A stretch of 52,738 nucleotides of DNA. Source: Shewanella saliphila. Lineage in GTDB: Bacteria; Pseudomonadota; Gammaproteobacteria; Enterobacterales; Shewanellaceae. The stretch is from positions 1 through 52,738 of the forward strand of contig NZ_BMQV01000035.1 in assembly GCF_014648295.1 (NCBI RefSeq), read 5' to 3'. A program made the translations under genes and the position numbers. The notes below the pieces were generated by a model. The model had not been told where the DNA came from and made no database searches. It saw only the letters and a list, made by a program, of their open reading frames with translations. This document shows, one piece after another, positions 43,694 through 52,580 of the stretch (within the stretch, counting starts at the first letter, position 1; the number at the start of each line of letters is the position of its first letter).

Positions 43694-43996
43694 GGTGCAC
43701 TCCTTGGTGGCGATTAATGTTATACAGTCTATGGCTTTAAGATACTCCGGTCATGCTTGTATGCAACGCTATTTTGTTGAAATCTATGAGCAAGGTCTAA
43801 TCCTTGATCAAACTGTACTGTTAAAAGCCTTGCTGAGCATTGTTTAAGCTCTTTACGGTATATGCTATTGCATTGTTCAAGCTTATTATGGCATTGCGGA
43901 TAATAAAAAAACCGCCAACGGCGGTTTTTTATGATTAATAACTTAGCGCCCCAGCGCTAAGCTAGGTCTTAAAGCCCGTTTATAAACTTTAAGTAT
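43694..43996. other. 303-base gap with terminator and GC-rich hairpin
   Basis: No gene is supported; a 61-codon frame beginning inside the DUF3634 gene lacks support. It contains the terminator at 43905-43931 and, between that and the porin stop, a second hairpin at 43942-43961 (CTTAGCGC, loop ccca, GCGCTAAG) without a T-run. Confidence 0.6.
43905..43931 (-). terminator. Terminator of the TorF-like porin gene
   Basis: AAAAAAACCGCC, loop aacg, GGCGGTTTTTT: a strong stem with tracts on both sides. A preceding 8-bp stem at 43942-43961 lies closer to the porin stop and may add to 3'-end protection. Confidence 0.85.
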
Positions 43997-44719
43997 TTAA
44001 AATGCGTAACTTACGCTAGCTAATAAGGTGCCAGAGTTTTTATAAACCCCAGAATTAACCTCATTATCACCATCTATGTCGGTGTCTAAATAAGCCATTG
44101 AAACACTAAAGCCACTAAACTCGGTTGATACGCCAATCGAATAATCTGAGTAGCTGTCAAAGCCTTCTCCATCGTCAATGCCGTCACCAAAGTTATAGCC
44201 ATAATGTAAATCTAGGCTCCAATCTTCGGCAAATCCCCAGCTGTAGTTAATTTCAGTGTAATGCAGGGCTAAATCACTTCCACCATAATCGTCGGTATAC
44301 CAATACGCTGCTCTAAAGCCGCTATAATCGATACCTGCGCTGACTTCGAGATAATCTAACTCACTGTCGCCAGGGTAGTTATAACGATACAAGGTGAAGT
44401 CATAACTGGTGTCGTCGTTAATTTCACCATAGTAACCGGCGTACAAATCTATTTCGACGTCTGGGCCGTTATAACCTGGCTCATCAAAGTCGACATTGCT
44501 GCCCCAAGCACCCACAAAGAAGCCACTATCATGGCTCCAATCAATATTGGCTTGTAGGGCTGGGTCGCCAGCGGTTTGTGATACACCACGAAAGCGGTAA
44601 TCATTAGTTACACTCACTGCGCCAGAGACTTCTGCCGTCGCTAACGGAGCGAGTAGGGTAGCTGATAATGTTAATCCGCTTAACAGTGCAATTCGCGTTC
44701 TTTTTAATGTGTTCGACAC
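43997..44719 (-). CDS. TorF-family putative porin (TIGR02001)
   Basis: Outer-membrane beta-barrel of 240 residues. A signal peptide is cut near ATAEVSGA. The mature part starts with the diagnostic VSVTNDYRFRGVSQT and shows repeated alternating beta-strand segments such as FFVGAWGSNVDF and YEINYSWGF-like strands, ending in LLASVSYAF with the C-terminal Phe. The family name comes from a gene near the TMAO reductase operon of Shewanella; solute specificity is unknown. The start is a GTG at 44719, backed by a GGAG site eight bases upstream. It is a single gene. Confidence 0.88.
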   Translation of the reverse strand: MSNTLKRTRIALLSGLTLSATLLAPLATAEVSGAVSVTNDYRFRGVSQTAGDPALQANIDWSHDSGFFVGAWGSNVDFDEPGYNGPDVEIDLYAGYYGEINDDTSYDFTLYRYNYPGDSELDYLEVSAGIDYSGFRAAYWYTDDYGGSDLALHYTEINYSWGFAEDWSLDLHYGYNFGDGIDDGEGFDSYSDYSIGVSTEFSGFSVSMAYLDTDIDGDNEVNSGVYKNSGTLLASVSYAF

Positions 44720-44849
44720 GATATCATCTCCATTTACATATAATACAGTGGCTCGTTATTACACTATTCAGTCACTGCGTATGCCATTTATCAGAGTCAA
44801 AACCAATAGGTTTTACCTGTACCGCATGGCGGTTAAACACTATGTTTGC

Positions 44850-45218
44850 TCAAGCTTGCTCTTCAAACATAACGTAAATTTTTTTACAAAACCCAACGAC
44901 CTCCCATGTACCGATAAACCCAGATGGAATAACAAATTTATCGCCAGCCTTAACCGTTAAACTGTGGCCCTTACTGTCGGTAATAATGCTGCTGCCTTCT
45001 AGAATGTCGCAATACTCATACTCGCTGTAACTCACCGACCAGCTGCCTGCTTCACTTTGCCAAACCCCAACGTTAAATTGCTTACAAGGGCTTTCGAAAT
45101 GATTTTGCACCGACTGTAGTGGGTTACCCGTGATTCTTTTTTCATCGGCTAAGTGGTACGACTCAACCTCGGTAGATTGACCACTCAATAGGGTGATATC
45201 ACTGATGCTTTTATTCAT
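44850..45218 (-). CDS. Cupin-domain protein (Cupin_3/DUF861-like)
   Basis: About 122 residues with a single beta-barrel cupin domain. WSVSYSEYEYCDILEGSSIITD and LTVKAGDKFVIPSGFIGTWEV make up the two cupin motifs. The usual metal-binding histidines are largely replaced, as in many DUF861 members, so an enzymatic role is doubtful. It follows the semialdehyde dehydrogenase gene by about ten bases and is probably the last gene of that operon. Similar cupins accompany polyamine and amino-acid catabolic genes. The start may instead be a GTG at 45227. Confidence 0.82.
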   Translation of the reverse strand: MNKSISDITLLSGQSTEVESYHLADEKRITGNPLQSVQNHFESPCKQFNVGVWQSEAGSWSVSYSEYEYCDILEGSSIITDSKGHSLTVKAGDKFVIPSGFIGTWEVVGFCKKIYVMFEEQA

Positions 45219-45227
45219 GATGCTCAC

Positions 45228-46727
45228 TTATTTCATGGTTGGCATAATAAAGGCCGACGGTTCGTTCGCGTCGACTTTAGCTTGTGGCCAACGGGCGGTA
45301 ATGGCTTTACGCTTAGTGTAAAAACGCACGCCATCAGGACCATGCATGTGCAGTGGACCAAATAGTGAACGCTTCCAGCCACCAAAGCTATGAAAGGCCA
45401 TTGGCACCGGGATGGGCACATTAACGCCAACCATACCCACTTCTACATGGTGGCAAAAGTGACGTGCCACTTGTCCATTTTGAGTGAAAATTGCCGTGCC
45501 ATTACCAAACTCGTGTTGATTGATTAGCGCCAGTGCGTCGGCATAATTGTCGACTCGCACGATTGCGAGCACTGGGCCAAAAATTTCTTGTTGGTAAATG
45601 CTCATTTGCGGTGTCACATGGTCAAACAAGCAGGCACCTAAAAAGTAGCCTTGCTGATGGTCGCTAATACTAATATCGCGACCATCGACAACCAATTTAG
45701 CGCCTTCATTAATGCCTGCTTCAACGTAGTCCCGCACTTTGGCTAAATGTTGTGCTGAAATAAGTGGTCCCATGTCCATTTCAGGGGTGATACCGCTACC
45801 CACTTTTAAGGCACTAATTTGTGGTAATAATTTATCGACCAGTTTGTCGCCCACATCACCGACAGCCAGCACGACTGAAATAGCCATACAACGTTCACCC
45901 GCACTACCATATGCTGCACCCATTAAAGAATTAACAGCTTGATCTAAATCAGCATCTGGCATTAATAACATATGATTTTTAGCACCGCCCAATGCTTGTA
46001 CTCGCTTGCCGTGGGCAGACGCTGTGGTGTAGATGTATTCCGCAATAGGAGTTGAGCCAACAAAGCTGACCGCTTTAATATCTGGGTGGGTGAGCAAAGC
46101 GTCTACCGCTTCTTTATCGCCGTTGATGACGTTAAATACTCCGTCAGGCAAGCCTGCTTGTTTGAGTAACTCAGCAATGAACATGACCGAGCTAGGGTCT
46201 TTTTCAGACGGTTTCATAATAAAGGTGTTACCACAGGCAATGGCAATCGGGAACATCCACATCGGCACCATTACCGGGAAGTTAAACGGTGCAATACCGG
46301 CTACAACACCTAATGCTTGATTAACAGACCAAGCATCAACACCACCACCGACTTGCTGGGTGTGTTCGCCCTTTAATAAGTGCGGTATACCACAGGCAAA
46401 CTCAACCACTTCGAGGCCTCGAGTAATTTCACCTTTGGCGTCATCAAGCACTTTGCCATGCTCTAGGGTAATCAGTTCTGCTAATTTATCGACATGCTGC
46501 TCGACTAACGCTTTAAATTTAAATAACACGCGAGCACGATTGAGTGGCGTCACTTGTGACCAAGTGTCAAACGCGGTTTTAGCCGCAGCAATGGCAGTGG
46601 CGACTTCATCCTGGCTGGCTAATGACACCTGGCCGCGGGCTTCACCGGTTGCTGGGTCGTAAATCGTTTGTTGGCGCTGGCTGGTTTGAGTCAGTTGTCC
46701 ATCCACAAAATGGGTAATGTTAAGCAT
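45228..46727 (-). CDS. mmsA: CoA-acylating (methyl)malonate-semialdehyde dehydrogenase
   Basis: Converts malonate semialdehyde to acetyl-CoA and CO2, or methylmalonate semialdehyde to propionyl-CoA. The N-terminal YDPATGEARGQVSLAS and the catalytic Cys region GSAGERCMAISVVLAVG (near residue 285) mark the CoA-dependent MmsA subgroup. GVVAGIAPFNFPVMVPMWMF and the C-terminal MVGVNVPIPVPMAFHSFGGW block are also typical. Length 499. It follows the omega-amino-acid transaminase gene by 33 bases, which makes malonate semialdehyde from beta-alanine the likely substrate. An AAAGGA site supports the ATG. Confidence 0.94.
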   Translation of the reverse strand: MLNITHFVDGQLTQTSQRQQTIYDPATGEARGQVSLASQDEVATAIAAAKTAFDTWSQVTPLNRARVLFKFKALVEQHVDKLAELITLEHGKVLDDAKGEITRGLEVVEFACGIPHLLKGEHTQQVGGGVDAWSVNQALGVVAGIAPFNFPVMVPMWMFPIAIACGNTFIMKPSEKDPSSVMFIAELLKQAGLPDGVFNVINGDKEAVDALLTHPDIKAVSFVGSTPIAEYIYTTASAHGKRVQALGGAKNHMLLMPDADLDQAVNSLMGAAYGSAGERCMAISVVLAVGDVGDKLVDKLLPQISALKVGSGITPEMDMGPLISAQHLAKVRDYVEAGINEGAKLVVDGRDISISDHQQGYFLGACLFDHVTPQMSIYQQEIFGPVLAIVRVDNYADALALINQHEFGNGTAIFTQNGQVARHFCHHVEVGMVGVNVPIPVPMAFHSFGGWKRSLFGPLHMHGPDGVRFYTKRKAITARWPQAKVDANEPSAFIMPTMK

Positions 46728-46760
46728 GCTTGCAGTCCTTTCTTATAAACTAAAAATGAA

Positions 46761-48113
46761 TTAATCCACGGCGTTAATGGCATCGGTTAGTTGATTTACC
46801 ATGTCATCAATTTGCGATTTTTCGACAATTAATGGTGGCGACAGGGCAATGATGTCAGCCGTTGCCCGCACTAATGCGCCGTTTCTAAAGCAATGGTCAA
46901 ATATGGCGTAACCACGTTTACCCACGCCTTTATCACTTGGGGCAAACTGAATGCCCGCAACCAAACCTGTGTTGCGAATATCAATCACATTTGGCAGGCC
47001 TTTGAGGCTATGGACTGCTTGTTCAAAGTAAGATTCAAGCTCGCGCGCGCGTTCAAATAGCTGTTCATTTTCATAAATAGACAAGGTTGCTAGGGCTGAT
47101 GCCGCGGCAACTGGGTGACCTGAATAAGTGTAACCATGGAAAAACTCAATTAACTCGTCTGGGCCATTCATGCAGGTATTATGAATAGCATCACTAACAA
47201 ATACCGCCCCCATAGGAATAGCGCCATTGTTAATGGCTTTTGCAGTGGTGATCATGTCTGGCGTCACTTGCCAGCGTTCACTGGCAAAAGCGGCTCCAAC
47301 GCGGCCAAACCCGGTAATGACTTCATCAAATATCAATAAAATACCGTGTTTTTGGGTGATTTCGCGTAAGCGTTTAAGGTAGCCCTCTGGCGGTAAAATT
47401 ACCCCAGCAGAACCGGACATGGGCTCTACAATAACAGCGGCAATGTTTTCTGCGCCGTGTAACGTTATGAGCTGCTCAAGCACTTCAGCCTTGTCTAAAC
47501 CGTGTGGCGGCAGACCATGACTAAAGGCATTGTTGGCAATGTCGAGTGTATGGGGCAGGTGGTCAACACCTTGTAGCAATTGTTGGCTAAAGGATTTGCG
47601 ATTATTACTGATACCGCCAACCGAAATGCCGCCAAAACCAACACCGTGATAGCCTAATTCGCGGCCAATAAAGCGTGTACGGCTCGCTTGACCATTGGCG
47701 CGGTGATAACAAAGCGCCATTTTTAATGCGGTATCGACAGACTCTGAACCAGAGTTAGTAAAAAATACATGGTCCAGTCCATCAGGGCTTATTTCACTGA
47801 GTTTGTGGGCCAATTCAAACGCCAATGGATGGCCCATTTGAAAAGACGGTGCAAAGTCCATCTGGCTAATTTGTTTGCTTACCGCTTCAGATATTTCAGC
47901 CCTGCCATGACCGGCATTACAACACCATAATCCTGCGGTGGCATCGAGCACCTTGTTACCATCAATGTCGGTGTAATACATACCTTGTGCCGACACTAAC
48001 AAGCGTGGATTTGTTTTAAATTGCTTATTGGCAGTAAATGGCATCCAAAAATGCGCCATATTCGGCCATGTTTGCGATGAGTCGCCCGTTCCTTTGCGCT
48101 GAATTTCGTTCAT
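46761..48113 (-). CDS. Omega-amino acid (beta-alanine)-pyruvate transaminase
   Basis: Class III PLP-dependent aminotransferase. FWMPFTANKQFK, GLWCCNAGHGRAEI, FFTNSGSESVDTALKMAL and RELGYHGVGFGGISVGGI match the omega-amino acid-pyruvate transaminases of Pseudomonas and Chromobacterium closely. IFDEVITGFGRVGAAF holds the PLP Asp, and the Schiff-base lysine lies in TTAKAINNGAIPMG near residue 290. It should transfer the amino group of beta-alanine to pyruvate. Length 450. The gene heads an operon with mmsA and a cupin gene and diverges from puuC. Confidence 0.92.
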   Translation of the reverse strand: MNEIQRKGTGDSSQTWPNMAHFWMPFTANKQFKTNPRLLVSAQGMYYTDIDGNKVLDATAGLWCCNAGHGRAEISEAVSKQISQMDFAPSFQMGHPLAFELAHKLSEISPDGLDHVFFTNSGSESVDTALKMALCYHRANGQASRTRFIGRELGYHGVGFGGISVGGISNNRKSFSQQLLQGVDHLPHTLDIANNAFSHGLPPHGLDKAEVLEQLITLHGAENIAAVIVEPMSGSAGVILPPEGYLKRLREITQKHGILLIFDEVITGFGRVGAAFASERWQVTPDMITTAKAINNGAIPMGAVFVSDAIHNTCMNGPDELIEFFHGYTYSGHPVAAASALATLSIYENEQLFERARELESYFEQAVHSLKGLPNVIDIRNTGLVAGIQFAPSDKGVGKRGYAIFDHCFRNGALVRATADIIALSPPLIVEKSQIDDMVNQLTDAINAVD

Positions 48114-48404
48114 AAATAGACTCTACATAGGTAACAAATTAGTCAGTTGGCCAAATCATAATGGTTAAATTATGAGTGATTGATATTTGCTATGCTATGT
48201 CAAAAATAATGAACATAAAAGGGGTGTGTGCATTTATTTATACTAAATTAGACTATTTTGTAAAATATATTGAAAACTTCTTGCTGTTTAGCCTCATCAG
48301 GTGACAATATTCACAGTAAATATATTGAATAGCACAAGCTAATTACGTTGTTTGGCATCACATGGAGTGGTGCTTATCAATCCATTTATTAAATCGAGGT
48401 CACA
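48114..48404. promoter_or_regulatory. Divergent promoter region, transaminase operon and puuC
   Basis: 291 AT-rich bases between two divergent catabolic units. Shared control of both directions is likely. No gene is supported and no named operator is recognised by eye. Confidence 0.5.
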
Positions 48405-49901
48405 ATGAGTACTCCAACAAGTCTTAGCGATTGGCAAGCATTGGCAGCCAGTCTGCAAATTAATGGAAATGCATTTATTAATGGTCAGTATCAAGGCGCA
48501 GCATCTGGTGAAACCTTTGATTGCATTAGCCCGATTGATGGCAAAGTATTAGCCAAAGTGGCAAGTTGTGACTTAGTTGACGCCAACGTAGCCGTTGCCA
48601 ATGCTCGTGAAGTTTTTGAGGCGGGTACCTGGGCTAACCTGCCGCCGGTACAACGTAAGCAAATCATGATTCGATTTGCAGATTTGCTAGAAGAAAACGC
48701 AGACGAGCTTGCACTGCTTGAAACCCTAGACATGGGTAAACCCATTCAACACTCAAAAGGCGTTGATGTTGTGGGGGCCGCGCGCGCCATTCGTTGGTCT
48801 GGCGAAGCCATTGATAAAATTTACGATGAAATTGCACCAACAGCACACAACGAAATTGGCATGATCACCCGTGAAGCGGTTGGTGTGGTGGCGGCCATTG
48901 TACCGTGGAACTTCCCCATGATTATGGCGTGTTGGAAGCTTGGGCCATCGCTTGCAACGGGTAACAGTGTGATTTTAAAACCCTCAGAAAAGTCGCCATT
49001 GACGGCCATTCGTATGGCGCAGTTAGCGCTAGAGGCAGGTATTCCTGCAGGGGTATTAAACGTGCTGCCTGGTTTTGGTCATACCGTGGGTAAAGCATTA
49101 GCCTTACACATGGATGTTGATACGTTGGTGTTTACCGGTTCAACCAAAATAGCTAAACAGCTGATGATTTATGCGGGCGAATCGAACATGAAACGCGTGT
49201 GGTTAGAAGCGGGCGGTAAGAGCCCTAATATTGTGTTTAACGATGCACCTGATTTAAAAGCGGCTGCAGAAGCCGCCGCAGTTGCCATTGCTTTTAATCA
49301 AGGAGAGGTGTGTACAGCGGGTTCACGTTTATTAGTTGAATCTGGTGTTAAAGATGACCTCATTCAGCTTATTATCAAAGAAATGCAAGGCTGGCAGCCA
49401 GGGCATCCACTTGACCCTAATACCACGTGTGGCGCGGTGGTCGATCAGCAGCAATTAACCAATGTGCTTAACTACATTAAAACGGGTACCGAACAAGGTG
49501 CAACGCTCGTTGAGGGTGGCAAGCAGGTGATGGCAGAAACCGGCGGCATGTTTGTTCAGCCGACTATTTTTAGTAATGTCAAAAATGACATGCGCATCGC
49601 CAGCGAAGAAATTTTTGGCCCTGTGTTATCGGTAATCGAATTTGATGGTATGGACGAAGCGATTAAGATTGCAAACGACACCATTTATGGATTAGCCGCA
49701 GCAGTGTGGACCTCAAACTTAAGCAAAGCACATAAAACCGCAAAAGCATTACGCAGTGGTATGGTGTGGATTAATCACTACGATGGCGGCGATATGACCG
49801 CACCTTTTGGGGGTTATAAACAGTCAGGTAATGGCCGTGATAAGTCATTACATGCGTTTGATAAATACACTGAATTAAAAGCCACCTGGATTGCTTTATA
49901 A
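48405..49901 (+). CDS. puuC: Aldehyde dehydrogenase, PuuC-type
   Basis: NAD(P)-dependent oxidation of aminoaldehydes such as gamma-glutamyl-gamma-aminobutyraldehyde or 3-aminopropanal. AAIVPWNFPMIMACWKLGP lines the cofactor pocket. Catalytic Glu is in WLEAGGKSPN (about residue 269) and the nucleophile Cys in FNQGEVCTAGSR (about 304). MTAPFGGYKQSGNGRD and the LKATWIAL end are PuuC-like. Length 498. Divergent from the transaminase operon, it could provide beta-alanine from polyamine breakdown. A GAGG site lies before the ATG, and a terminator follows. Confidence 0.92.
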   Translation: MSTPTSLSDWQALAASLQINGNAFINGQYQGAASGETFDCISPIDGKVLAKVASCDLVDANVAVANAREVFEAGTWANLPPVQRKQIMIRFADLLEENADELALLETLDMGKPIQHSKGVDVVGAARAIRWSGEAIDKIYDEIAPTAHNEIGMITREAVGVVAAIVPWNFPMIMACWKLGPSLATGNSVILKPSEKSPLTAIRMAQLALEAGIPAGVLNVLPGFGHTVGKALALHMDVDTLVFTGSTKIAKQLMIYAGESNMKRVWLEAGGKSPNIVFNDAPDLKAAAEAAAVAIAFNQGEVCTAGSRLLVESGVKDDLIQLIIKEMQGWQPGHPLDPNTTCGAVVDQQQLTNVLNYIKTGTEQGATLVEGGKQVMAETGGMFVQPTIFSNVKNDMRIASEEIFGPVLSVIEFDGMDEAIKIANDTIYGLAAAVWTSNLSKAHKTAKALRSGMVWINHYDGGDMTAPFGGYKQSGNGRDKSLHAFDKYTELKATWIAL

Positions 49902-49926
49902 CGGTAATTATCTCAGTGATGTAAAC

Positions 49927-49957
49927 AAAGCCCTTTAGCAATAAAGGGCTTTTTTAT
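49927..49957 (+). terminator. Terminator of puuC
   Basis: AAGCCCTTT, loop agcaat, AAAGGGCTTTTTT: a perfect stem with T-run, 26 bases past the stop. Confidence 0.87.
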
Positions 49958-50051
49958 TAAGTAAAATTAACGCCTCTTTTTGCTCTCTTCGCGTACACTG
50001 AAATTTCGAACATAACCTAAATTTTCAATCGTTATGCATGGATGATGCTAC

Positions 50052-50468
50052 ATGACTCATACTCTATTTTCTCGATTAGCCATCTTTATTAGCTCTGGTT
50101 TTTTCGGTTTTATTTTATGGATCATTTATTTAGCCAACACAGGCGGCAACAGTATTTTTTTCGACTTAATCCGTCATATTCCTTATGGCGATAAAGTTGG
50201 CCATATGTTGTTATTTGGTTTATTAACCTATGTAGCCAATTTAGCGTTACTGAGTCGACACTTTTCGCTCGGACGTATTCCGCTTTATTACGGTGCTGTG
50301 CTAGTGTCAATATTCGTCTTGAGTGAAGAAATCAGCCAGGGATTTATTCCATCAAGAACATTAGATATCGTCGACTTAATTGCCGATGCTGTAGGGATTA
50401 CTTTATTCAGTTATTTAAGCTGCTTAACTCAGCGCATTCTCGACAAAAAGCGAGGTGTCACAGCCTGA
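50052..50468 (+). CDS. VanZ-like membrane protein
   Basis: 138 residues with about four helices. DKVGHMLLFGLLTYVANLAL, followed by EEISQGFIPSRTLDIVDLIADAVG across the later helices, is the VanZ-like family pattern, with its conserved Lys/His, Glu and Asp residues. In enterococci VanZ raises teicoplanin tolerance, but chromosomal homologues in gammaproteobacteria have no known role. The gene lies 150 bases after puuC and 50 bases before sseA, and it may form a unit with the latter. Confidence 0.88.
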   Translation: MTHTLFSRLAIFISSGFFGFILWIIYLANTGGNSIFFDLIRHIPYGDKVGHMLLFGLLTYVANLALLSRHFSLGRIPLYYGAVLVSIFVLSEEISQGFIPSRTLDIVDLIADAVGITLFSYLSCLTQRILDKKRGVTA

Positions 50469-50518
50469 GTTAGGATTAATTTGACTGAGTTTTATCGTAA
50501 ATAATAGAGAGGTATAAT

Positions 50519-51352
50519 GTGAATTCTCCTTTAGTGAGCACAGATTGGTTAGCGTTACATCTTGAAGATCCAGACCTTGTTATACTCGATGCCAGCATGG
50601 AAGTTGTGCTAGGTAAAGAACCCCTCGTTTACGATGAGCTTTATGTTATCCCCGGTGCGGTATCGTGCCAAATTGATAAACTACTTTTTGATCATCATTC
50701 TCCACAAACTCATGCTATGCCAACGCCAGAGCAATTTACAGAGGCGGCACAAATCTTAGGGATTACTCATAACAGCACCGTGGTTATTTACGATGACCAA
50801 GGTATTTATTCATCGCCACGCGCCTGGTGGACCTTTAAAGCCATGGGCTTTGAAAAAGTATTTGTGCTTGACGGCGGGTTGCCGCAGTGGCGTGCAGAAG
50901 GTAAAGACACAGTACGCCAATTTGCCAGCCCAACTCAGGCTGGCGATATAAAAGGGCGTTTATTACAACATAAAGTATGTGACACTGAATTTGTATTAAC
51001 TCACCTGGGCCATGCCAATGTGGATATTATTGATGCCCGCGCAGCAGGGCGCTTTAATGGTACGTCACCCGAGCCACGCGTTGGCATGCGCAGTGGTCAT
51101 ATTCCTGGGTCGTTAAACTTGCCATTTGCTCAGGTACTCAAGGGTTTTAAAATGAAATCGACTAAAGAGCTACACACGATTTTTGCCAACCTAGATACCA
51201 GTAATAATGCCCAGCGCGTGTTCACTTGCGGCTCTGGTATCACCGCATGTATTTTGATTTTAGCCTCTTATGTAGCAGGCCATCATCAAGCCGCGTTATA
51301 CGATGGCTCATGGGCGGTGTGGGGCGGAGATGCAGCATTGCCAATAGAATAG
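50519..51352 (+). CDS. sseA: 3-mercaptopyruvate/thiosulfate sulfurtransferase
   Basis: Tandem rhodanese protein. The inactive N-terminal domain (about 5-135) has VSTDWLALHLEDPDLVILDA and SPRAWWTFKAMGFEKVFVLD. The catalytic C-terminal domain (about 155-277) ends with the active-site loop TCGSGITACIL, whose Cys is near residue 240; the CGSG(I/V)T form points to mercaptopyruvate rather than thiosulfate as donor. Length 277. The start is a GTG at 50519 with GAGAGG six bases upstream; the start usually seen in relatives aligns here. Confidence 0.93.
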   Translation: MNSPLVSTDWLALHLEDPDLVILDASMEVVLGKEPLVYDELYVIPGAVSCQIDKLLFDHHSPQTHAMPTPEQFTEAAQILGITHNSTVVIYDDQGIYSSPRAWWTFKAMGFEKVFVLDGGLPQWRAEGKDTVRQFASPTQAGDIKGRLLQHKVCDTEFVLTHLGHANVDIIDARAAGRFNGTSPEPRVGMRSGHIPGSLNLPFAQVLKGFKMKSTKELHTIFANLDTSNNAQRVFTCGSGITACILILASYVAGHHQAALYDGSWAVWGGDAALPIE

Positions 51353-51640
51353 AGTCAATTGAATAATTGGTGGGTATTTTTTGTTTTATGGCCTACGGCC
51401 ACTAACGTCGTGGCGCTTCGCTCACACCAGACCAAGAGGAAACCAACGGCTGTTCCCTCTTGGAACTCCCAGCCGCCACATCAAAATTATCTGAAAAGCG
51501 ATAATTTCGCGACGTGGTTGAATCCAGCTTTTGACCGCGTTTCGGTGTTCTTCAGCCTTATTCGAAAATGCTAACGCTTCAGATGGGGCGTCCCTTCCCC
51601 TCTAAAGCTAGCTCGCCATCCATGGCTAGCTTACGTCATT

Positions 51641-51680
51641 TTCTTCAACGGCCTCAATTTCGGAGTTGAATTTAGGCATT
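51641..51680 (+). repeat. Imperfect 40-base direct repeat, copy 1 (copy 2 at 51899-51940)
   Basis: Both copies read CTTCAACGGCCTCAA, then a variable pair of bases, then AGTTGAATTT and GCATTT. They differ at only a few positions and lie 258 bases apart. Together with the CCCGGC repeat, spaced 190 bases, they indicate local duplication with later rearrangement rather than one simple tandem event. Confidence 0.65.
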
Positions 51681-51798
51681 TTTAAAGAAATGAAAATTCA
51701 TTTACAAAAACAAATAATACCTATAAGCTATTGTTTAATAATTACTTTCCGCTTGTCCAGCTAAATTCTACTCGGGCCAAAAGGCCTGTTGCAACCCG

Positions 51799-51834
51799 CT
51801 CGTCGTCCCGGCAATGTTTTTGAGCCGGGATCCA
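51799..51834 (+). repeat. REP-like palindrome, copy 1
   Basis: CCCGGC and GCCGGG flank aatgtttttga to form a 6-bp stem, preceded by CTCGTCGT and followed by ATCCAGG. The layout resembles the short 'cgtcccggc...gccgggatccagg' palindromes dispersed in many proteobacterial genomes. The second copy at 51989-52006 keeps only the left half. Confidence 0.55.
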
Positions 51835-51842
51835 GGTGTTTG

Positions 51843-51866
51843 TTTTGTACTTTTGTACTTTTGTAC
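51843..51866 (+). repeat. Tandem repeat, three perfect 8-base units
   Basis: Three copies of TTTTGTAC in a row, then TTATG. A short microsatellite in non-coding DNA, prone to copy-number change. Confidence 0.85.
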
Positions 51867-52253
51867 TTATGCCAGCTCACGTATTTACTTGTAAAGAGTC
51901 TTCAACGGCCTCAAGTTCAGAGTTGAATTTAAGCATTTCAAGCTGAGGCATCTAACTCATTTTTGGATAGAAGCTTGTTAGTTACTTTCTCGTCGTCCCG
52001 GCAATGGTTCTTAGCTTTTTTAAGTTTAATCGGCTAAAAAGTAAACTAAAGTAGTACGATAAATAATTTTTTTATTTTTTAATGCACTGAAATAAATGGA
52101 TTTTTATTTATTGTAGAATCTTGGGTCCACTTTTAACGAGCAACCTCGTTTTTATTTGCCAGAGGATCTAAATAAAACTGCTTTACAACAATAAGTTAGC
52201 AAATGTAGGATGTTATTAATCAATAAGCTGTTAGCAGTCAGTGAGAATTTAAT

Positions 52254-52574
52254 ATGTCTTCTGTACCAGAGAAAGATTGGAAATTATTTCGGAAGCTACA
52301 AGTGGAATTAACTGCAAAAGCTTGTGATTTAGTCTTTAAGAAAGTTGAAAATATAACCAATGATCGAGTTGGTAAAGAGCATCAATCATATTTGGACTTG
52401 TATCGTTTGATTGAAGCTGAAGATGCAAAAATAGCTGAAATGTTTAATAACCCGACTCGTAACAATGTGTTGTTGAAAATAGTTTCTTTAAAAAAGTATG
52501 GTGTTTTGAGTGACGAGAAGCTTCAACTTTTTAGCGAAGAAACTCAAGGTTTTGTGAGTCGTATGCTCGGCTGA
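52254..52574 (+). CDS. Orphan 106-residue soluble protein, unknown function
   Basis: Not assigned to a family. The protein is helical and charged, with no signal peptide or membrane segment. Visible parts are SVPEKDWKLFRKLQVELTAK, a single Cys in KACDLVF, an acidic middle and a C-terminal LSDEKLQLFSEETQGFVSRM. No good ribosome site precedes the ATG (AGTGAG lies 12 bases upstream). It sits alone in a repeat-rich stretch and is bracketed by a 9-base inverted repeat (TGTTAGCAG at 52229, CTGCTAACA at 52580), as for a mobile gene cassette. Homologues in other marine genomes are expected but unverified. Confidence 0.68.
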   Translation: MSSVPEKDWKLFRKLQVELTAKACDLVFKKVENITNDRVGKEHQSYLDLYRLIEAEDAKIAEMFNNPTRNNVLLKIVSLKKYGVLSDEKLQLFSEETQGFVSRMLG

Positions 52575-52580
52575 GTAAAC

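Larger units (their letters stand above)
51353..52253. repeat. 900-base gene-poor region with repeats and hairpins
   Basis: No gene is supported; a 71-codon frame at 51359-51574 looks incidental. It holds a hairpin at 51432-51463 (CCAAGAGG with CCTCTTGG), a dyad at 51605-51632 (AAGCTAGC with GCTAGCTT), a roughly 40-base repeat at 51641-51680 and 51899-51940, the sequence CTCGTCGTCCCGGCAATG at 51799 and 51989, three tandem TTTTGTAC units at 51843-51866, and a weak terminator-like stem at 52135-52153. The pattern suggests decayed mobile or intergenic repeat elements. Confidence 0.7.

Noticed and set aside
43662..43847. 61-codon plus-strand frame overlapping the start of the DUF3634 gene
   Set aside because: It overlaps the well-supported minus-strand gene and its Shine-Dalgarno sequence and has no features of its own.
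51359..51574. 71-codon frame after sseA
   Set aside because: It runs through a GC-rich hairpin region, lacks a ribosome site and has an amino-acid make-up expected of structured non-coding DNA.
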